64,000 nucleotides of DNA. Origin: Roseateles toxinivorans. GTDB taxonomy: Bacteria > Pseudomonadota > Gammaproteobacteria > Burkholderiales > Burkholderiaceae_C. The DNA lies in contig NZ_SNXS01000004.1 in assembly GCF_004362525.1 (NCBI RefSeq), forward strand, positions 248,001 to 312,000, read 5' to 3'. The notes beneath the pieces were generated by a model. That model saw nothing but the letters and a program-made list of their open reading frames with translations, had not been told where the DNA came from and did no database searches. Shown here piece by piece: positions 55,373 through 64,000 of this stretch. Position 1 is the stretch's first letter, and each line of letters begins with the position of its first letter. The position numbers and the translations under genes were made by a program.

Positions 55373-55981
55373 TTGAACGTGGATTTGGCCGCCAGGCCTG
55401 TGACCTTCAAAGGCAGTGCGCTGGCCAGGGGCCTGATGCGCCTGTTCGGCTGGCGAGTGGACTGGAGCGGCCTGCCTTCGCGGCAGGGCGTGATCGTGGT
55501 CTATCCGCACACCTCCAACTGGGACTTCATCGTCGGCGTGTTCGCCAAATGGGCGATGGGCCTGCCGGCGCGCTGGTGGGGCAAGAGCAGCCTGTTCAAG
55601 GTGCCGTTGTTCGGCACCTGGCTGCGCTGGCTGGGCGGCATTGCGGTCGATCGCGGCAGCGCCCGCGGCCTGGTCGGCGACACGGTGGCCGAGATGCAGG
55701 CGGCGCGCGAGCGCGGCGAGCTGTTCTGGCTGGTCGCCGCACCCGAGGGCACACGCTCGCTGACCGATGGCTGGCGCTCCGGCACCTACCATGTGGCCGT
55801 GCAGGGCCAGGTGCCCCTGGGCTTGGCGTATTTCGATTTCAAGACTAAAACGGTGGGGCTGCGCGAGTTCATCACACTCAGCGGCGACCCGAAACGCGAC
55901 TTCGCGCTGATCGAGCAACATCTCGGCCAGCGCCAGGGCAAACGACCGACGATGGCCTCACCGGTACGACTCAAACCATGA
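55373..55981 (+). CDS. PlsC-like acyltransferase family protein
   Basis: A 202-residue acyltransferase of the lysophosphatidate/PlsC superfamily. The HX4D-type motif is PHTSNWD, and the later block carries APEGTRS (EGTR). It starts at a TTG at 55373, the only start near the end of purD; GGAG is about ten bases upstream. There is no membrane-anchor helix beyond a hydrophobic patch. It may acylate lysophospholipid or a lipid A precursor. The stop overlaps hemF by ATGA. Confidence 0.88.
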   Translation: MNVDLAARPVTFKGSALARGLMRLFGWRVDWSGLPSRQGVIVVYPHTSNWDFIVGVFAKWAMGLPARWWGKSSLFKVPLFGTWLRWLGGIAVDRGSARGLVGDTVAEMQAARERGELFWLVAAPEGTRSLTDGWRSGTYHVAVQGQVPLGLAYFDFKTKTVGLREFITLSGDPKRDFALIEQHLGQRQGKRPTMASPVRLKP

Positions 55982-56928
55982 ACGAAGCCGAACTGAAGAT
56001 GAGCGCGGTGCGCGAGTACCTGCTGGCCCTGCAGGCCCGCATCGTCGGCGCACTGGAGGCGGCCGACGGCAACGACTTCCTGCTCGACTCGTGGACGCGC
56101 GAGCCCGGCGGCCGGCTGGAAGGCGATGGCCAGACGCGACTGGTCGAGGGCGGCGCCCTGTTCGAGCGCGGTGGCTGCAACTTCTCGCACGTCAAGGGCC
56201 GCGTCCTGCCGCCCTCGGCCACCCAGCACCGGCCCGAGCTGGCCGGCGCGCCGTTCGAGGCGATGGGGGTGTCGCTGGTGCTGCACCCGCACAACCCCTT
56301 TGTGCCGACCGTGCATATGAATGTGCGCATGTTCGCCGCCTTTCCGGCCGATCAGGCGCCTGTGGTCTGGTTCGGCGGCGGCATGGATCTGACGCCGTAC
56401 TACGGCTTCGAGACCGACGCCCAGCACTTCCACCAGACCTGTGAGCAGGCGCTGCAACCGTTCGGCCCCGAGTTGTACCCGCGCTTCAAGACCTGGTGCG
56501 ACGAATACTTCTTCCTGAAGCACCGCCATGAGCCACGCGGCATCGGCGGGGTGTTCTTCGACGACTTTGCCGAGCTGGGTTTCGATGGCAGCTTTGCGAT
56601 GATGCAGGCGGTGGGCGACGCCTTTTTGCCCGCCTATCTGCCCATCGTCGAGCGTCGGCAGAAGCTGGCCTATGGCGAGGCCGAACGCGACTTCCAGGCC
56701 TACCGGCGCGGCCGCTACGTCGAGTTCAATCTGGTGTTTGACCGCGGCACGCTGTTCGGTCTGCAGTCGGGCGGCCGCACCGAATCGATACTGATGTCGA
56801 TGCCGCCTATCGTGAAGTGGCGCTACAGCTGGGCGCCCGAGCCCGGCACGGCCGAGGCTCGGCTGTACAGCGATTTTCTGCGCCCCCGCGATTGGGCGCA
56901 TGAAACCCCCGGGCCCGCATGGGCTTAG
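55978..56928 (+). CDS. hemF: Oxygen-dependent coproporphyrinogen III oxidase
   Basis: A 316-residue cytoplasmic dimeric enzyme that decarboxylates coproporphyrinogen III to protoporphyrinogen IX in haem synthesis. Characteristic blocks are [67 protein letters not shown] and the C-terminal [19 protein letters not shown]. The start overlaps the acyltransferase by 4 bp and the stop overlaps nadD by 10 bp. A strictly aerobic step is implied; an anaerobic hemN is not in this window. Confidence 0.98.
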   Translation: MNEAELKMSAVREYLLALQARIVGALEAADGNDFLLDSWTREPGGRLEGDGQTRLVEGGALFERGGCNFSHVKGRVLPPSATQHRPELAGAPFEAMGVSLVLHPHNPFVPTVHMNVRMFAAFPADQAPVVWFGGGMDLTPYYGFETDAQHFHQTCEQALQPFGPELYPRFKTWCDEYFFLKHRHEPRGIGGVFFDDFAELGFDGSFAMMQAVGDAFLPAYLPIVERRQKLAYGEAERDFQAYRRGRYVEFNLVFDRGTLFGLQSGGRTESILMSMPPIVKWRYSWAPEPGTAEARLYSDFLRPRDWAHETPGPAWA

Positions 56929-57557
56929 ACTCCGGCCTCGCGCGCCGACCTCGCGTCGGCCTGTTTGGCGGCAGTTTCGATCCCGTCCATCTGGCCCATC
57001 TGGCGCTGGCGCGCAGCGCGTTCGCGGAGTTGGATCTGGACGAGTTGCGCTGGCAGCCGGCCGGTCAGCCCTGGCAAAAAACAGGGCAGACGGGCCGGGT
57101 GATGACCGAGGGCCGGCATCGCGCTGCCATGATCGAGTTGTTGATTGCTGGTGAGTCGGGCTTTGTGCTCGATGACATCGAGCTGCGCCGCCCGGGCGCG
57201 AGCTACACGATAGACACGGTGCGCGCGGTGGCGGCGGCAGCGCCGGGAGCGCAGCTGTTTCTGGTGATTGGCCAGGACCAGTATGCGCGGCTGAACACCT
57301 GGAACTGCTGGCAAGAGTTGTTGCGCAGCGTGACCCTGGCGGTGGCCGCACGGGCCGGCGAGGCGGTCAGTGCGCCAGCTGCCTTGCAAGGTTTTGAGCA
57401 CGACATGGTGCGGCTGCAGATGCCGGCCATGAATATTTCGTCCAGCGGGGTGCGCGCAAGCGTGTCGCGCGGCGAGAACATCCGCCCCTTGGTGGGCGAC
57501 GCGGTGGCGGAGTATATTGCTCTCCACCGTCTTTACGAGACGACACACGAGTACTGA
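56919..57557 (+). CDS. nadD: Nicotinate-mononucleotide adenylyltransferase
   Basis: A 212-residue nucleotidyltransferase joining ATP and nicotinate mononucleotide in NAD synthesis. [20 protein letters not shown] is the (H/T)IGH-type nucleotide motif, and the closing motif [10 protein letters not shown] matches ISSTxIR. The family spacing is kept. The ATG at 56919 sits in the last codons of hemF. A start at the second region (RVGLFGG) is unlikely. It is followed directly by rsfS (0 bp apart). Confidence 0.95.
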   Translation: MGLDSGLARRPRVGLFGGSFDPVHLAHLALARSAFAELDLDELRWQPAGQPWQKTGQTGRVMTEGRHRAAMIELLIAGESGFVLDDIELRRPGASYTIDTVRAVAAAAPGAQLFLVIGQDQYARLNTWNCWQELLRSVTLAVAARAGEAVSAPAALQGFEHDMVRLQMPAMNISSSGVRASVSRGENIRPLVGDAVAEYIALHRLYETTHEY

Positions 57558-58286
57558 ATGGATATACGCAAACTGCAACGCGCCATCGTCGATGGCCTGG
57601 AAGACGTGAAGGCCCAGAAGATTGTGGTCTTCAACACCGAGCATCTGTCACCGCTGTTTGAGCGCGTGATCATTGCCTCGGGCACCAGCAACCGACAGAC
57701 CAAGGCACTGGCAGCCAGCGTCAGAACCACCGTCAAATCGCAGGGCATGGATGTCATGCGCACCGAGGGCGAGGAAAACGGTGAATGGATCATCGTGGAT
57801 TGCGGCGCCGCCGTGGCCCACATCATGCAGCCGGCCATCCGCGACTACTACCACCTGGAAGAGATCTGGGGCGGCAAGCCGGTCAAGATGAAGCTGGGCG
57901 ACGAAACCGTCAGGCTGGTCAAGGCCTCGGAAGAGCCGCAGGACGACGAGCCGGTCAAGAAGAAGACCACGTCACGGAAGCCCAGCGCCAAGACCCTGGC
58001 CGCCGAATCCGCCGCCAAGGCCCCGGCCCGCAAGACGGCGGCCAAGCCGGCGCCGGCCAAGAAGGTGGTCGTGAAGGCGGGCGCCAAGGCTCCCGCCAAA
58101 GCTCCGGCCAAGAAGGTAGCGGCCAAGACGACGTCCACGTCTGCACCGATCAAGACCATGGTCGTCGGCAAGTCCGAGGCGCCGAAGAAGAAGGCGCCCG
58201 TGCGTGGCACTGTGTCGCGCACCGTCGGCGTGAAGAAGGCTGCGCCGGCCAAGAAGGCGGCCCCGGCCCGCAAGCGCGCCGCTTGA
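57558..58286 (+). CDS. rsfS: Ribosomal silencing factor RsfS with histone H1-like tail
   Basis: A 242-residue protein. Residues 1-120 are the RsfS/Iojap domain (LQRAIVDGLEDVKAQKIVVF, IASGTSNRQTKALAASVRTT and VDCGAAVAHIMQPAIRDYYH) that binds ribosomal protein uL14 and blocks subunit joining during starvation. From about 125 onward comes a ~115-residue Lys/Ala/Pro-rich tail made of PAKK/AAKP units (KTAAKPAPAKKVVVKAG, KAAPAKKAAPARKRAA), like bacterial histone H1-type proteins. Standard RsfS is about 105-130 residues. The tail may add RNA or nucleoid binding; this is inference. It lies in the nadD-rsfS-rlmH-maf-rng run. Confidence 0.95.
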   Translation: MDIRKLQRAIVDGLEDVKAQKIVVFNTEHLSPLFERVIIASGTSNRQTKALAASVRTTVKSQGMDVMRTEGEENGEWIIVDCGAAVAHIMQPAIRDYYHLEEIWGGKPVKMKLGDETVRLVKASEEPQDDEPVKKKTTSRKPSAKTLAAESAAKAPARKTAAKPAPAKKVVVKAGAKAPAKAPAKKVAAKTTSTSAPIKTMVVGKSEAPKKKAPVRGTVSRTVGVKKAAPAKKAAPARKRAA

Positions 58287-58309
58287 GCGTTCGTCGCTGA
58301 GTCGACGGC

Positions 58310-58777
58310 ATGCGTTTGCTGCTCGTGGCCGTCGGTCAACGCCAGCCGGCGTGGGCCGACACGGCCTATGAGGACTACGCCAAGCGCTTCCCGCCCGAGA
58401 TGCGGTTGGAGCTGAAGGCCGTCAAGGCCGAAACCCGTGGCAGCAAGACGGCCGAGCAGTTGATGGCCGCCGAGGCCCAGCGCATCGAGGCGGCCCTGCC
58501 GCGTGGCGTACGCCGCGTCATCCTCGATGAGCGGGGCGACCGCCTGACCAGTGTTCAGCTTGCTGCGCGAATGAAGATCTGGATGGGCGACGGCCGCGAC
58601 GTGGCCCTGCTGATCGGCGGGCCCGATGGCCTGGCCGCGCCGCTGAAGGCCACGGCCGACGAGACGCTGCGCCTGTCCGATCTGACCCTGCCCCATGCCT
58701 TTGCCCGAGTGCTGTTGGCCGAAGGCCTGTACCGCGCCTGGACGGTGATGACCGGCCACCCCTACCATCGCGAATAG
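58310..58777 (+). CDS. rlmH: 23S rRNA (pseudouridine1915-N3)-methyltransferase
   Basis: A 155-residue SPOUT methyltransferase that methylates pseudouridine 1915 in helix 69 of 23S rRNA on the assembled ribosome. Conserved blocks are [40 protein letters not shown] (SAM knot) and [16 protein letters not shown] at the C-terminus. Full length. Following rsfS it forms the classic rsfS-rlmH pair, both acting on the large subunit. Confidence 0.98.
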   Translation: MRLLLVAVGQRQPAWADTAYEDYAKRFPPEMRLELKAVKAETRGSKTAEQLMAAEAQRIEAALPRGVRRVILDERGDRLTSVQLAARMKIWMGDGRDVALLIGGPDGLAAPLKATADETLRLSDLTLPHAFARVLLAEGLYRAWTVMTGHPYHRE

Positions 58778-58783
58778 GTCTTT

Positions 58784-59392
58784 GTGAAGTTGCATTCGTT
58801 CATCTATCTCGCCTCGCAAAGCCCGCGCCGTCGTCAGCTGCTCGATCAGCTGGGCGTGCGCCACGAATTGCTGTTGCCCGGGCCCGAGGAAGACGCCGAG
58901 GCGCTGGAGGTCGAGATCAGGGGCGAACTGCCCGAGGCCTATGTGCAACGCGTGACCCTGGCCAAGCTGGCCGCCGCCCGCAAGCGGCTGCGCAGCCGTG
59001 GACTGCCGGCCGCGCCGATACTTTGCTCGGATACGACGGTCGCGCTGGGCCGCAAGATCCTGGGCAAGCCGCTTGACGCCGCCGATGCACTGGCCACGCT
59101 GACCAGCCTGGCCGGCCGCACTCATCGCGTCATCACCGCCGTGGCCCTTTCCTCGGGCCGGGCCGAGCGCCTGGCCGTCAGCATCTCCAAGGTGAAGTTC
59201 GCGCCTGTCAGCCCGGCCCAGCTTGAGCACTACGTGGCCAGCGGCGAGCCCTTCGGCAAGGCGGGCTCCTATGCCATCCAAAGCCAGGCGGCGGCGTGGA
59301 TTTCCCACATCGAAGGCTCATACTCCGGCATCATGGGCCTGCCGCTGTTCGAGACGGCCCAGTTGCTGACCGAGGGTGGCGTGAAGTTCTGA
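58784..59392 (+). CDS. Maf-family nucleoside triphosphate pyrophosphatase
   Basis: A 202-residue house-cleaning NTP pyrophosphatase. [18 protein letters not shown] is the Maf signature. CSDTTVALG carries the catalytic Asp, and [16 protein letters not shown] matches the dTTP/UTPase (YhdE-type) subgroup rather than the m7GTP (YceF) one. It starts at GTG 58784, six bases after rlmH. It is part of the run toward rng, a conserved neighbourhood. Confidence 0.93.
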   Translation: MKLHSFIYLASQSPRRRQLLDQLGVRHELLLPGPEEDAEALEVEIRGELPEAYVQRVTLAKLAAARKRLRSRGLPAAPILCSDTTVALGRKILGKPLDAADALATLTSLAGRTHRVITAVALSSGRAERLAVSISKVKFAPVSPAQLEHYVASGEPFGKAGSYAIQSQAAAWISHIEGSYSGIMGLPLFETAQLLTEGGVKF

Positions 59393-59480
59393 AGAGCATT
59401 GCCGCAAGCCGAAAGAAACAGGCTTGCGAGAGTGTTCAGCGCCTTGTGCCCGACCCCGGGCCGGCAAGCAACCGAAGGCT

Positions 59481-60968
59481 ATGGAAGATATTCTGATCAA
59501 TTGGTCTCCCCAGGAGACCCGCGTGGCCGTGGTGGAAAACGGCGCCGTCCAGGAACTGCATGTCGAGCGCACCCTGGAACGGGGGCTGGTGGGCAATGTT
59601 TATTCGGGTCGCGTGGTGCGCGTGCTGCCGGGCATGCAGTCCGCCTTCATCGACATCGGCCTGGAGCGCGCCGCCTTCCTCCATGTGGCCGATCTGCACG
59701 ATGCCGGCTCCACGCCGCGCAACCACCATCACGATGCCGCCAATGCGCCGGCCGTGCCCATCGAGAAGCGGGTGTTCGAGGGCCAGTCCTTGACCGTGCA
59801 GGTGATCAAGGACTCGATCGGCACCAAGGGCGCGCGCCTGTCCTCGCAGATCAGCATCGCCGGGCGGCTGCTGGTCTATCTGCCGCAGGACGAGCACATC
59901 GGCATCTCGCAGAAGATCGGCTCGCACGAGCTGCGCGAGCAGCTGCGCGCGCGCATGCTGACCCTGGTCGGCACGGCCGAGGAGGGCGGCGGTGGCGGCT
60001 TCATCCTGCGCACCAATGCCGAGGATGCGACCGATGAGGAACTGGCCGCCGACATTGCCTATCTGCGCAAAGCCTGGGCGCTGATACGCGAGCGCAGCTT
60101 CAAGTCGCCGCCGGCCAGCCTTCTGCACCAGGACCTGAGCCTGGTCGAGCGCGTGCTGCGCGACCTGGCCCATGAGCGCACCCAGTCGATACGCATAGAC
60201 TCGAAGATGCAGTTCGACGTTCTGCACAAGTTCGGTGAGCTCTACACACCCAGCTCGGTGCAGAAGCTGGTGCACTACAGCGGCGAGCGGCCGATCTTCG
60301 ACCTCTACAACATCGATGCCGAGATTGCCAAGGCGCTGGCGCGGCGTGTCGACCTGAAGTCGGGCGGCTATCTGATCATCGACCAGACCGAGGCGATGAC
60401 CACGGTGGACGTGAACACCGGCGGTTTCGTCGGTGCGCGCAATTTCGACGACACCATCTTCAAGACCAATCTGGAGGCGGCCGGCGCGATTGCCCGCCAG
60501 CTGCGGCTGCGCAATCTGGGCGGCATCATCATCGTGGACTTCATCGACATGATGCGTGAGGAGCACCGCAACGCGGTGCTGTCCGAATTCCGCAAGCAGC
60601 TGCAGCGCGACCGCACCAAGATCACCATCAGCGGCTTCACCCAGCTGGGCCTGGTGGAGATGACCAGGAAGCGCACCCGCGAGTCGATCGCCAGGATGTT
60701 GTGCGAGCCCTGCCCGGTGTGCGAGGGCAAGGGCCAGGTCAAGACCGCGCGCACCGTCTGCTACGACATCATGCGCGAGATCCTGCGCGAGGCCCGCCAG
60801 TTCAATCCCAAGGAATTCCGCGTCGTCGCGGCGGCCTCGGTGGTAGAGATGCTGCTCGACGAGGAGAGCCAGCACCTCACCGGCCTGTCGGACTTCATCG
60901 GCAAGCCGATCTCGCTCACGGCCGAGCCGAACGGCTGGCCGGAGAGCTACGACATCGTTTTGCTCTGA
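59481..60968 (+). CDS. rng: Ribonuclease G
   Basis: A 495-residue endoribonuclease that matures the 5' end of 16S rRNA and degrades mRNA. The S1 domain is at about residues 36-118 (RVVRVLPGMQSAFIDIGLER). The catalytic DNase I-like part holds MTTVDVNTGGFVG and GGIIIVDFIDMM, with the Asp pair for Mg2+. The Zn-link cysteines are in LCEPCPVCEGKGQVKT. It lacks the RNase E C-terminal scaffold, hence RNase G. The start is ATG 59481 (MEDILINWSPQETRVAVVEN), preferred to an ATG 19 codons upstream. Confidence 0.97.
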   Translation: MEDILINWSPQETRVAVVENGAVQELHVERTLERGLVGNVYSGRVVRVLPGMQSAFIDIGLERAAFLHVADLHDAGSTPRNHHHDAANAPAVPIEKRVFEGQSLTVQVIKDSIGTKGARLSSQISIAGRLLVYLPQDEHIGISQKIGSHELREQLRARMLTLVGTAEEGGGGGFILRTNAEDATDEELAADIAYLRKAWALIRERSFKSPPASLLHQDLSLVERVLRDLAHERTQSIRIDSKMQFDVLHKFGELYTPSSVQKLVHYSGERPIFDLYNIDAEIAKALARRVDLKSGGYLIIDQTEAMTTVDVNTGGFVGARNFDDTIFKTNLEAAGAIARQLRLRNLGGIIIVDFIDMMREEHRNAVLSEFRKQLQRDRTKITISGFTQLGLVEMTRKRTRESIARMLCEPCPVCEGKGQVKTARTVCYDIMREILREARQFNPKEFRVVAAASVVEMLLDEESQHLTGLSDFIGKPISLTAEPNGWPESYDIVLL

Positions 60969-60975
60969 TCGGCCT

Positions 60976-61857
60976 TTACAGGGCCGGTTTATCGGAAAGA
61001 GCCTTCAGGTTGTCGATCAGCTCCTTGCTCATCGGTGCATTCAGATTGATGCCCTTGGGCGGGATCGCCGACTGGAACCACTTCTTGTACAGCGTCTCGA
61101 ACTCGCCACTGGCGATCAGCCCGGCCAGGGTGTCGTCGACCAGCTTCTTGAAGGCCGGGTCATCGCGGCGCAGCATGATGGCGTAGGGCTCGACCTGGAT
61201 GGCCTCGGCCACCACCGACAGCTCGGCCGGGTTCTGCGAGCTGGCGCGCAGGCCGTAGAGCAGGATGTCGTCCATGCCGAAGGCGTCGGCACGGCCCTGC
61301 TGCACCATCAGCGCCGACTCGGCATGGTCCTTGGCGCCCAGCAGTTCGAAGCCCAGGTTCTGCTCGGTGTTGAGCTTGCGCAGCACTTGGAAGTTGGTCG
61401 TGCCGACGGTGGACACCACCTTCTTGCCCTTCAGGTCGGCAAAGGTCTTGATCGGCGCACCGGTCTTCACCAGCAGCCGCGTGCCGGTGTAGAAGTAGTT
61501 GGTGGCAAAGGCGACCTGCTTGCCGCGGTCGCTGTTGTTGGTGGTCGAGCCGCACTCGATGTCTATGGTGCCGTTCTGCAGCAGCGGGATGCGGTTTTGC
61601 GAGGTCACGGCTTGCGTTGCCACCTTCAGGTCGGCGCGGCCGGTGGCCTTCTTCACCTGGTCCACGATCTTGCCGCAGATCTCCCAGGCGAAGCCGGTCG
61701 GCTGGGCGTCACCACCGAGGTAGGAGAAGGGGATCGACGACTCGCGGTAGGCGAGGGTCATGCTGCCGTTGGCCTTGATCTTGTCCAGGGTCAGCGGCGT
61801 CTGCGCCTGGGCGGTGCTGACGAGCAGAGCGAGGGCCACAAAGATGGAAGAACGCAT
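60976..61857 (-). CDS. Amino-acid ABC transporter substrate-binding protein (GltI-like)
   Basis: A 293-residue periplasmic solute-binding protein of family 3. The signal peptide is MRSSIFVALALLVSTAQAQ, and the fold is LDKIKANGSMTLAYRESSIP with DIECGSTTNNSDRGKQVAFA, close to glutamate/aspartate-binding GltI proteins. AAAGGA is six bases before the ATG 61857; an ATG ten codons earlier lacks a signal peptide. The permease and ATPase genes are not adjacent, so it may be an orphan receptor. It is convergent with rng, with 7 bp between. Confidence 0.92.
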   Translation of the reverse strand: MRSSIFVALALLVSTAQAQTPLTLDKIKANGSMTLAYRESSIPFSYLGGDAQPTGFAWEICGKIVDQVKKATGRADLKVATQAVTSQNRIPLLQNGTIDIECGSTTNNSDRGKQVAFATNYFYTGTRLLVKTGAPIKTFADLKGKKVVSTVGTTNFQVLRKLNTEQNLGFELLGAKDHAESALMVQQGRADAFGMDDILLYGLRASSQNPAELSVVAEAIQVEPYAIMLRRDDPAFKKLVDDTLAGLIASGEFETLYKKWFQSAIPPKGINLNAPMSKELIDNLKALSDKPAL

Positions 61858-61955
61858 GCGAAATCCTTTCGGCTGAGACGTGAACACGGGTTTGGAGGAT
61901 CCATGCTACGGCCAGCCGGCATGCGCCGTTGAGCGTGTTTACACCTGTTATAGGT

Positions 61956-62543
61956 TCATGACTTTGCGGCACGCGGCAAGCGGCCCATCAGGTAGAACTC
62001 ATCGTTGGGGCGCAGCGAAATTACATTGGCCAGCCGGTTCGACAGACCGAACAGCGCGGTGATGGCGGTGATGTCCCAGGCGTCCTCGTCGCTGAAGCCA
62101 TGTTCGGCCAATGCGGCCAGGTCGGCATCGCCAACATTGGCCGAGTCCTGGCAGACCTTCAGGGCAAAGGCCAGCATCGCCCGCTGGCGGGGCGTGATGT
62201 CGGCCTTCAGATAGTTGGTGGCCAGCTGGTCGGCCAGCATGGGCGCCTTTTCATAGACGCGCAGGATGGCGCCATGGGCGACGACGCAGTACAGACACTG
62301 GTTGGCGCCGCTGGTGGCGACGATGATCATCTCCTTCTCGCCCTTGCTCAGGCCCGATTCGCGCAACAGGAGCGCGTCGTGATAGGCCAGGAAGGCGCGG
62401 AACTCGTCCGGCCGGCGGGCCAGGGCCAGGAACACATTCGGCACGAAGCCGGCCTTTTCCTGCACCTCCAGCATGCGCCGGCGCATGTCCTCGGGCAGTT
62501 CGTTCAGTTCGGGCACGGGGTAGCGGCAAATGGGGGCGGTCAT
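61956..62543 (-). CDS. AhpD-like/carboxymuconolactone-decarboxylase-fold peroxidase-related protein
   Basis: A 195-residue protein of the peroxidase-related (CMD/AhpD) family. SGANQCLYCVVAHGAILR carries the redox CxxC (Cys-Leu-Tyr-Cys) followed by His, the AhpD proton-relay arrangement. It has the helical N- and C-termini usual in 'peroxidase-related enzyme' proteins. It probably works as a peroxide or alkyl-hydroperoxide reductase or a disulfide redox partner. It stands alone on the minus strand, with 98 bp to the ABC binding-protein gene and 133 bp to tolB. Confidence 0.9.
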   Translation of the reverse strand: MTAPICRYPVPELNELPEDMRRRMLEVQEKAGFVPNVFLALARRPDEFRAFLAYHDALLLRESGLSKGEKEMIIVATSGANQCLYCVVAHGAILRVYEKAPMLADQLATNYLKADITPRQRAMLAFALKVCQDSANVGDADLAALAEHGFSDEDAWDITAITALFGLSNRLANVISLRPNDEFYLMGRLPRAAKS

Positions 62544-62676
62544 CGGGGGTCTCCGTAGTGCTCTGTTGCAATTTTTGGATGTCTCAGCGGCCCATCATAG
62601 GCAGCGGCCGGCGGCCCCGGTCAACGGCTGAGGCAAAATGCGCGTTGCCAGCCCTAACCCTGGGCTTACCGGTGCC

Positions 62677-63993
62677 ATGTCGAACCCGATGACTGATCAG
62701 CGCTTGACTTCCTCCTCCGTGTCGCCCTTGACCCGCCGCAGCCTGCTGACAGGTGCTGCAGCGATGTCTTTGCCGCTGAGTGCCCTGGCCCAGTTCCGGG
62801 TCGAGATCTCCGGCGTCGGGGCAACCCAGCTGCCGCTGGCGGTGGCCGACTTCCGTGAAGAGGCTCGCTCCGGTCAGCCGGTCGGCGCCATCATCCGGGC
62901 CGATCTGGAGCGCAGCGGCCAGCTGCGGCCGTTCGAGGCACCGGGCGCCCTGTTCGAGGGCAGTGTGCCGGTCTGGGCCGATTGGCGCGCACGCGCCGCC
63001 GATGCGCTGGTGGCTGGCTCGGTCACCAAATTGGCGGACGGCCGCTTCGACCTGCGCTTCAAGCTTTGGGATGTGGTTCGTGGCCAGGAGCTGGCGGCCG
63101 AGAGCCATGCCGTGGCGCCCGACGATGTGCGCCTGGCCGCCCACCGCATTGCCGACACGATCTACGAAAAGCTGACGGGCGACAAGGGCGTGTTCTCGAC
63201 CCGTATCGCCTACGTGACCAAGGCCGGCGGCCGCTACAGCCTGCGCGTCACCGACGCCGACGGCGAAGGCGGCCAGGTCGCCCTGGCCAGCCCCGAGCCC
63301 ATCATTTCGCCGGCCTGGTCGCCCGACGGCAGGGAGCTGGCGTACGTGTCCTTCGAAACCCGCAAGGCCGTGGTCTGGGTGCAGGAGGTGGCCACCGGCA
63401 AGCGCCGCATCGTGGCCAACTTCCGTGGCACCAACAGCGCGCCGGCCTTCTCGCCCGACGGGCAACAGCTGGCCCTGAGCCTGTCGCGCGACGGCGGCAC
63501 CCAGCTCTTCATCATGGGCCGTGACGGCCAGAATGTGCGCCGGCTGACGCAGACCTCGGCGATCGACACCGAGCCGGTGTTCGCCCCCGATGGCCGCAGC
63601 CTGTTCTTCGTCAGCGACCGCGGCGGCGGCCCGCAGATCTACCGCATGCCGGTGGCAGGCGGAAATGCCGAGCGCGTCAGCTTCAATGGCAACTACAACG
63701 TCAGCCCGACGATCAGCCCGGACGGCCGCGTGATGGCCTTCGTTACGCGAAATGGCGGCGCCTTCCGCGTGTGCACGATGGACCTGGCCAGCGGCACGGT
63801 GCAGCAGATCAGCGACACGAATGACGATGAAAGCCCCAGCTTCGCGCCCAATGGCCGGCTGCTGATATATGCCACCCGCTACCAGGGCCGCGATGTGTTG
63901 ATGACCAGCACTCTGGACGGCAGAATCAAGGCCCGGCTGATCTCGACACTGGCCGATGTGCGCGAGCCGACCTGGGGCCCGTTCGGGCGCTGA
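62677..63993 (+). CDS. tolB: Tol-Pal system beta-propeller protein TolB
   Basis: A 438-residue periplasmic protein of the Tol-Pal envelope-division machinery. An N-terminal alpha/beta domain is followed by a six-bladed propeller with repeated PDG blades: PAWSPDGRELAYVSF, PAFSPDGQQLALSLS, PVFAPDGRSLFFVSDR and PTISPDGRVMAFVTRN. The signal peptide contains adjacent Arg20-Arg21 in LTRRSLLTGAAAMSLPLSAL followed by AQ, a twin-arginine-like motif instead of the usual Sec signal. The ATG at 62677 is taken; a second at 62689 and one at 62638 are alternatives. pal would be expected just beyond the window end. Confidence 0.94.
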   Translation: MSNPMTDQRLTSSSVSPLTRRSLLTGAAAMSLPLSALAQFRVEISGVGATQLPLAVADFREEARSGQPVGAIIRADLERSGQLRPFEAPGALFEGSVPVWADWRARAADALVAGSVTKLADGRFDLRFKLWDVVRGQELAAESHAVAPDDVRLAAHRIADTIYEKLTGDKGVFSTRIAYVTKAGGRYSLRVTDADGEGGQVALASPEPIISPAWSPDGRELAYVSFETRKAVVWVQEVATGKRRIVANFRGTNSAPAFSPDGQQLALSLSRDGGTQLFIMGRDGQNVRRLTQTSAIDTEPVFAPDGRSLFFVSDRGGGPQIYRMPVAGGNAERVSFNGNYNVSPTISPDGRVMAFVTRNGGAFRVCTMDLASGTVQQISDTNDDESPSFAPNGRLLIYATRYQGRDVLMTSTLDGRIKARLISTLADVREPTWGPFGR

Positions 63994-64000
63994 CCCGCTG

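Overview
This is a GC-rich chromosomal window of about 64 kb, with no rRNA, tRNA, CRISPR array, IS transposase or prophage that I could recognise. The gene order hemF-nadD-rsfS-rlmH-maf-rng, the PEP-CTERM exported proteins and the overall protein character point to a betaproteobacterium of the order Burkholderiales, most likely near Roseateles/Pelomonas/Kinneretia. The order is well supported; the genus is an inference from general resemblance, not a search.

Layout. 1-5.5 kb: a partial TPR protein, a chemotaxis receptor with a CheR-docking tail, and a TetR/membrane protein/ABC1-kinase operon. 5.7-10.2 kb: a tightly overlapping operon of an M3 peptidase, a YgjP-like metallopeptidase, a DUF808 membrane protein and an SLC13/ArsB-type permease. 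10.2-10.65 kb: a non-coding element bounded by inverted repeats and holding three hairpins. 10.7-19.1 kb: a membrane PAS-GGDEF-EAL protein, a secreted subtilase ending in eight GLVLSE repeats, a phytase-like PEP-CTERM protein and a SPINDLY-type TPR/O-GlcNAc transferase. 19.1-23.1 kb: dusC, a type II NADH dehydrogenase, a DUF4197 protein, a minimal GADEF protein and a dispersed hairpin repeat. 23.2-28.5 kb: a winged-helix/ATPase regulator divergent from a TTC38-like protein, and a second PEP-CTERM protein. 28.7-31.9 kb: small housekeeping and hypothetical genes, a LysR regulator and a truncated hotdog protein.

31.9-35.4 kb is the most interesting regulatory locus: an ECF sigma factor lies between a small ChrR-like cupin and a bicupin, divergent from an SRPBCC-domain gene. 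The shared 111-bp intergenic region carries two back-to-back copies of the same candidate promoter (TGNATCC-N16-CGTA), which resembles the known ECF11/RpoE-ChrR promoter class. 35.4-44.6 kb holds glnS, a small tyrosine-rich exported protein and a complete RND efflux operon with a divergent AcrR-type repressor; an AcrR-like 24-bp palindrome sits between them. 44.6-53.2 kb: a 2TM protein, a LytS/LytTR two-component pair, a membrane protein, an N-formylglutamate amidohydrolase, an alginate-export-type porin coupled to a 14-TM MFS exporter, and a HerA-like DUF853 ATPase.

53.3-61 kb is a long co-directional housekeeping run (yebC-purD-acyltransferase-hemF-nadD-rsfS-rlmH-maf-rng) with many stop/start overlaps; RsfS carries an unusual histone H1-like Lys/Ala/Pro tail. 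The window ends with an amino-acid ABC binding protein, an AhpD-like protein and tolB, whose signal peptide has a twin arginine. Most long opposite-strand ORFs are GC-rich shadows of these genes. Several start codons were moved from the longest ORF on the basis of ribosome-binding sites; these are flagged in the entries.
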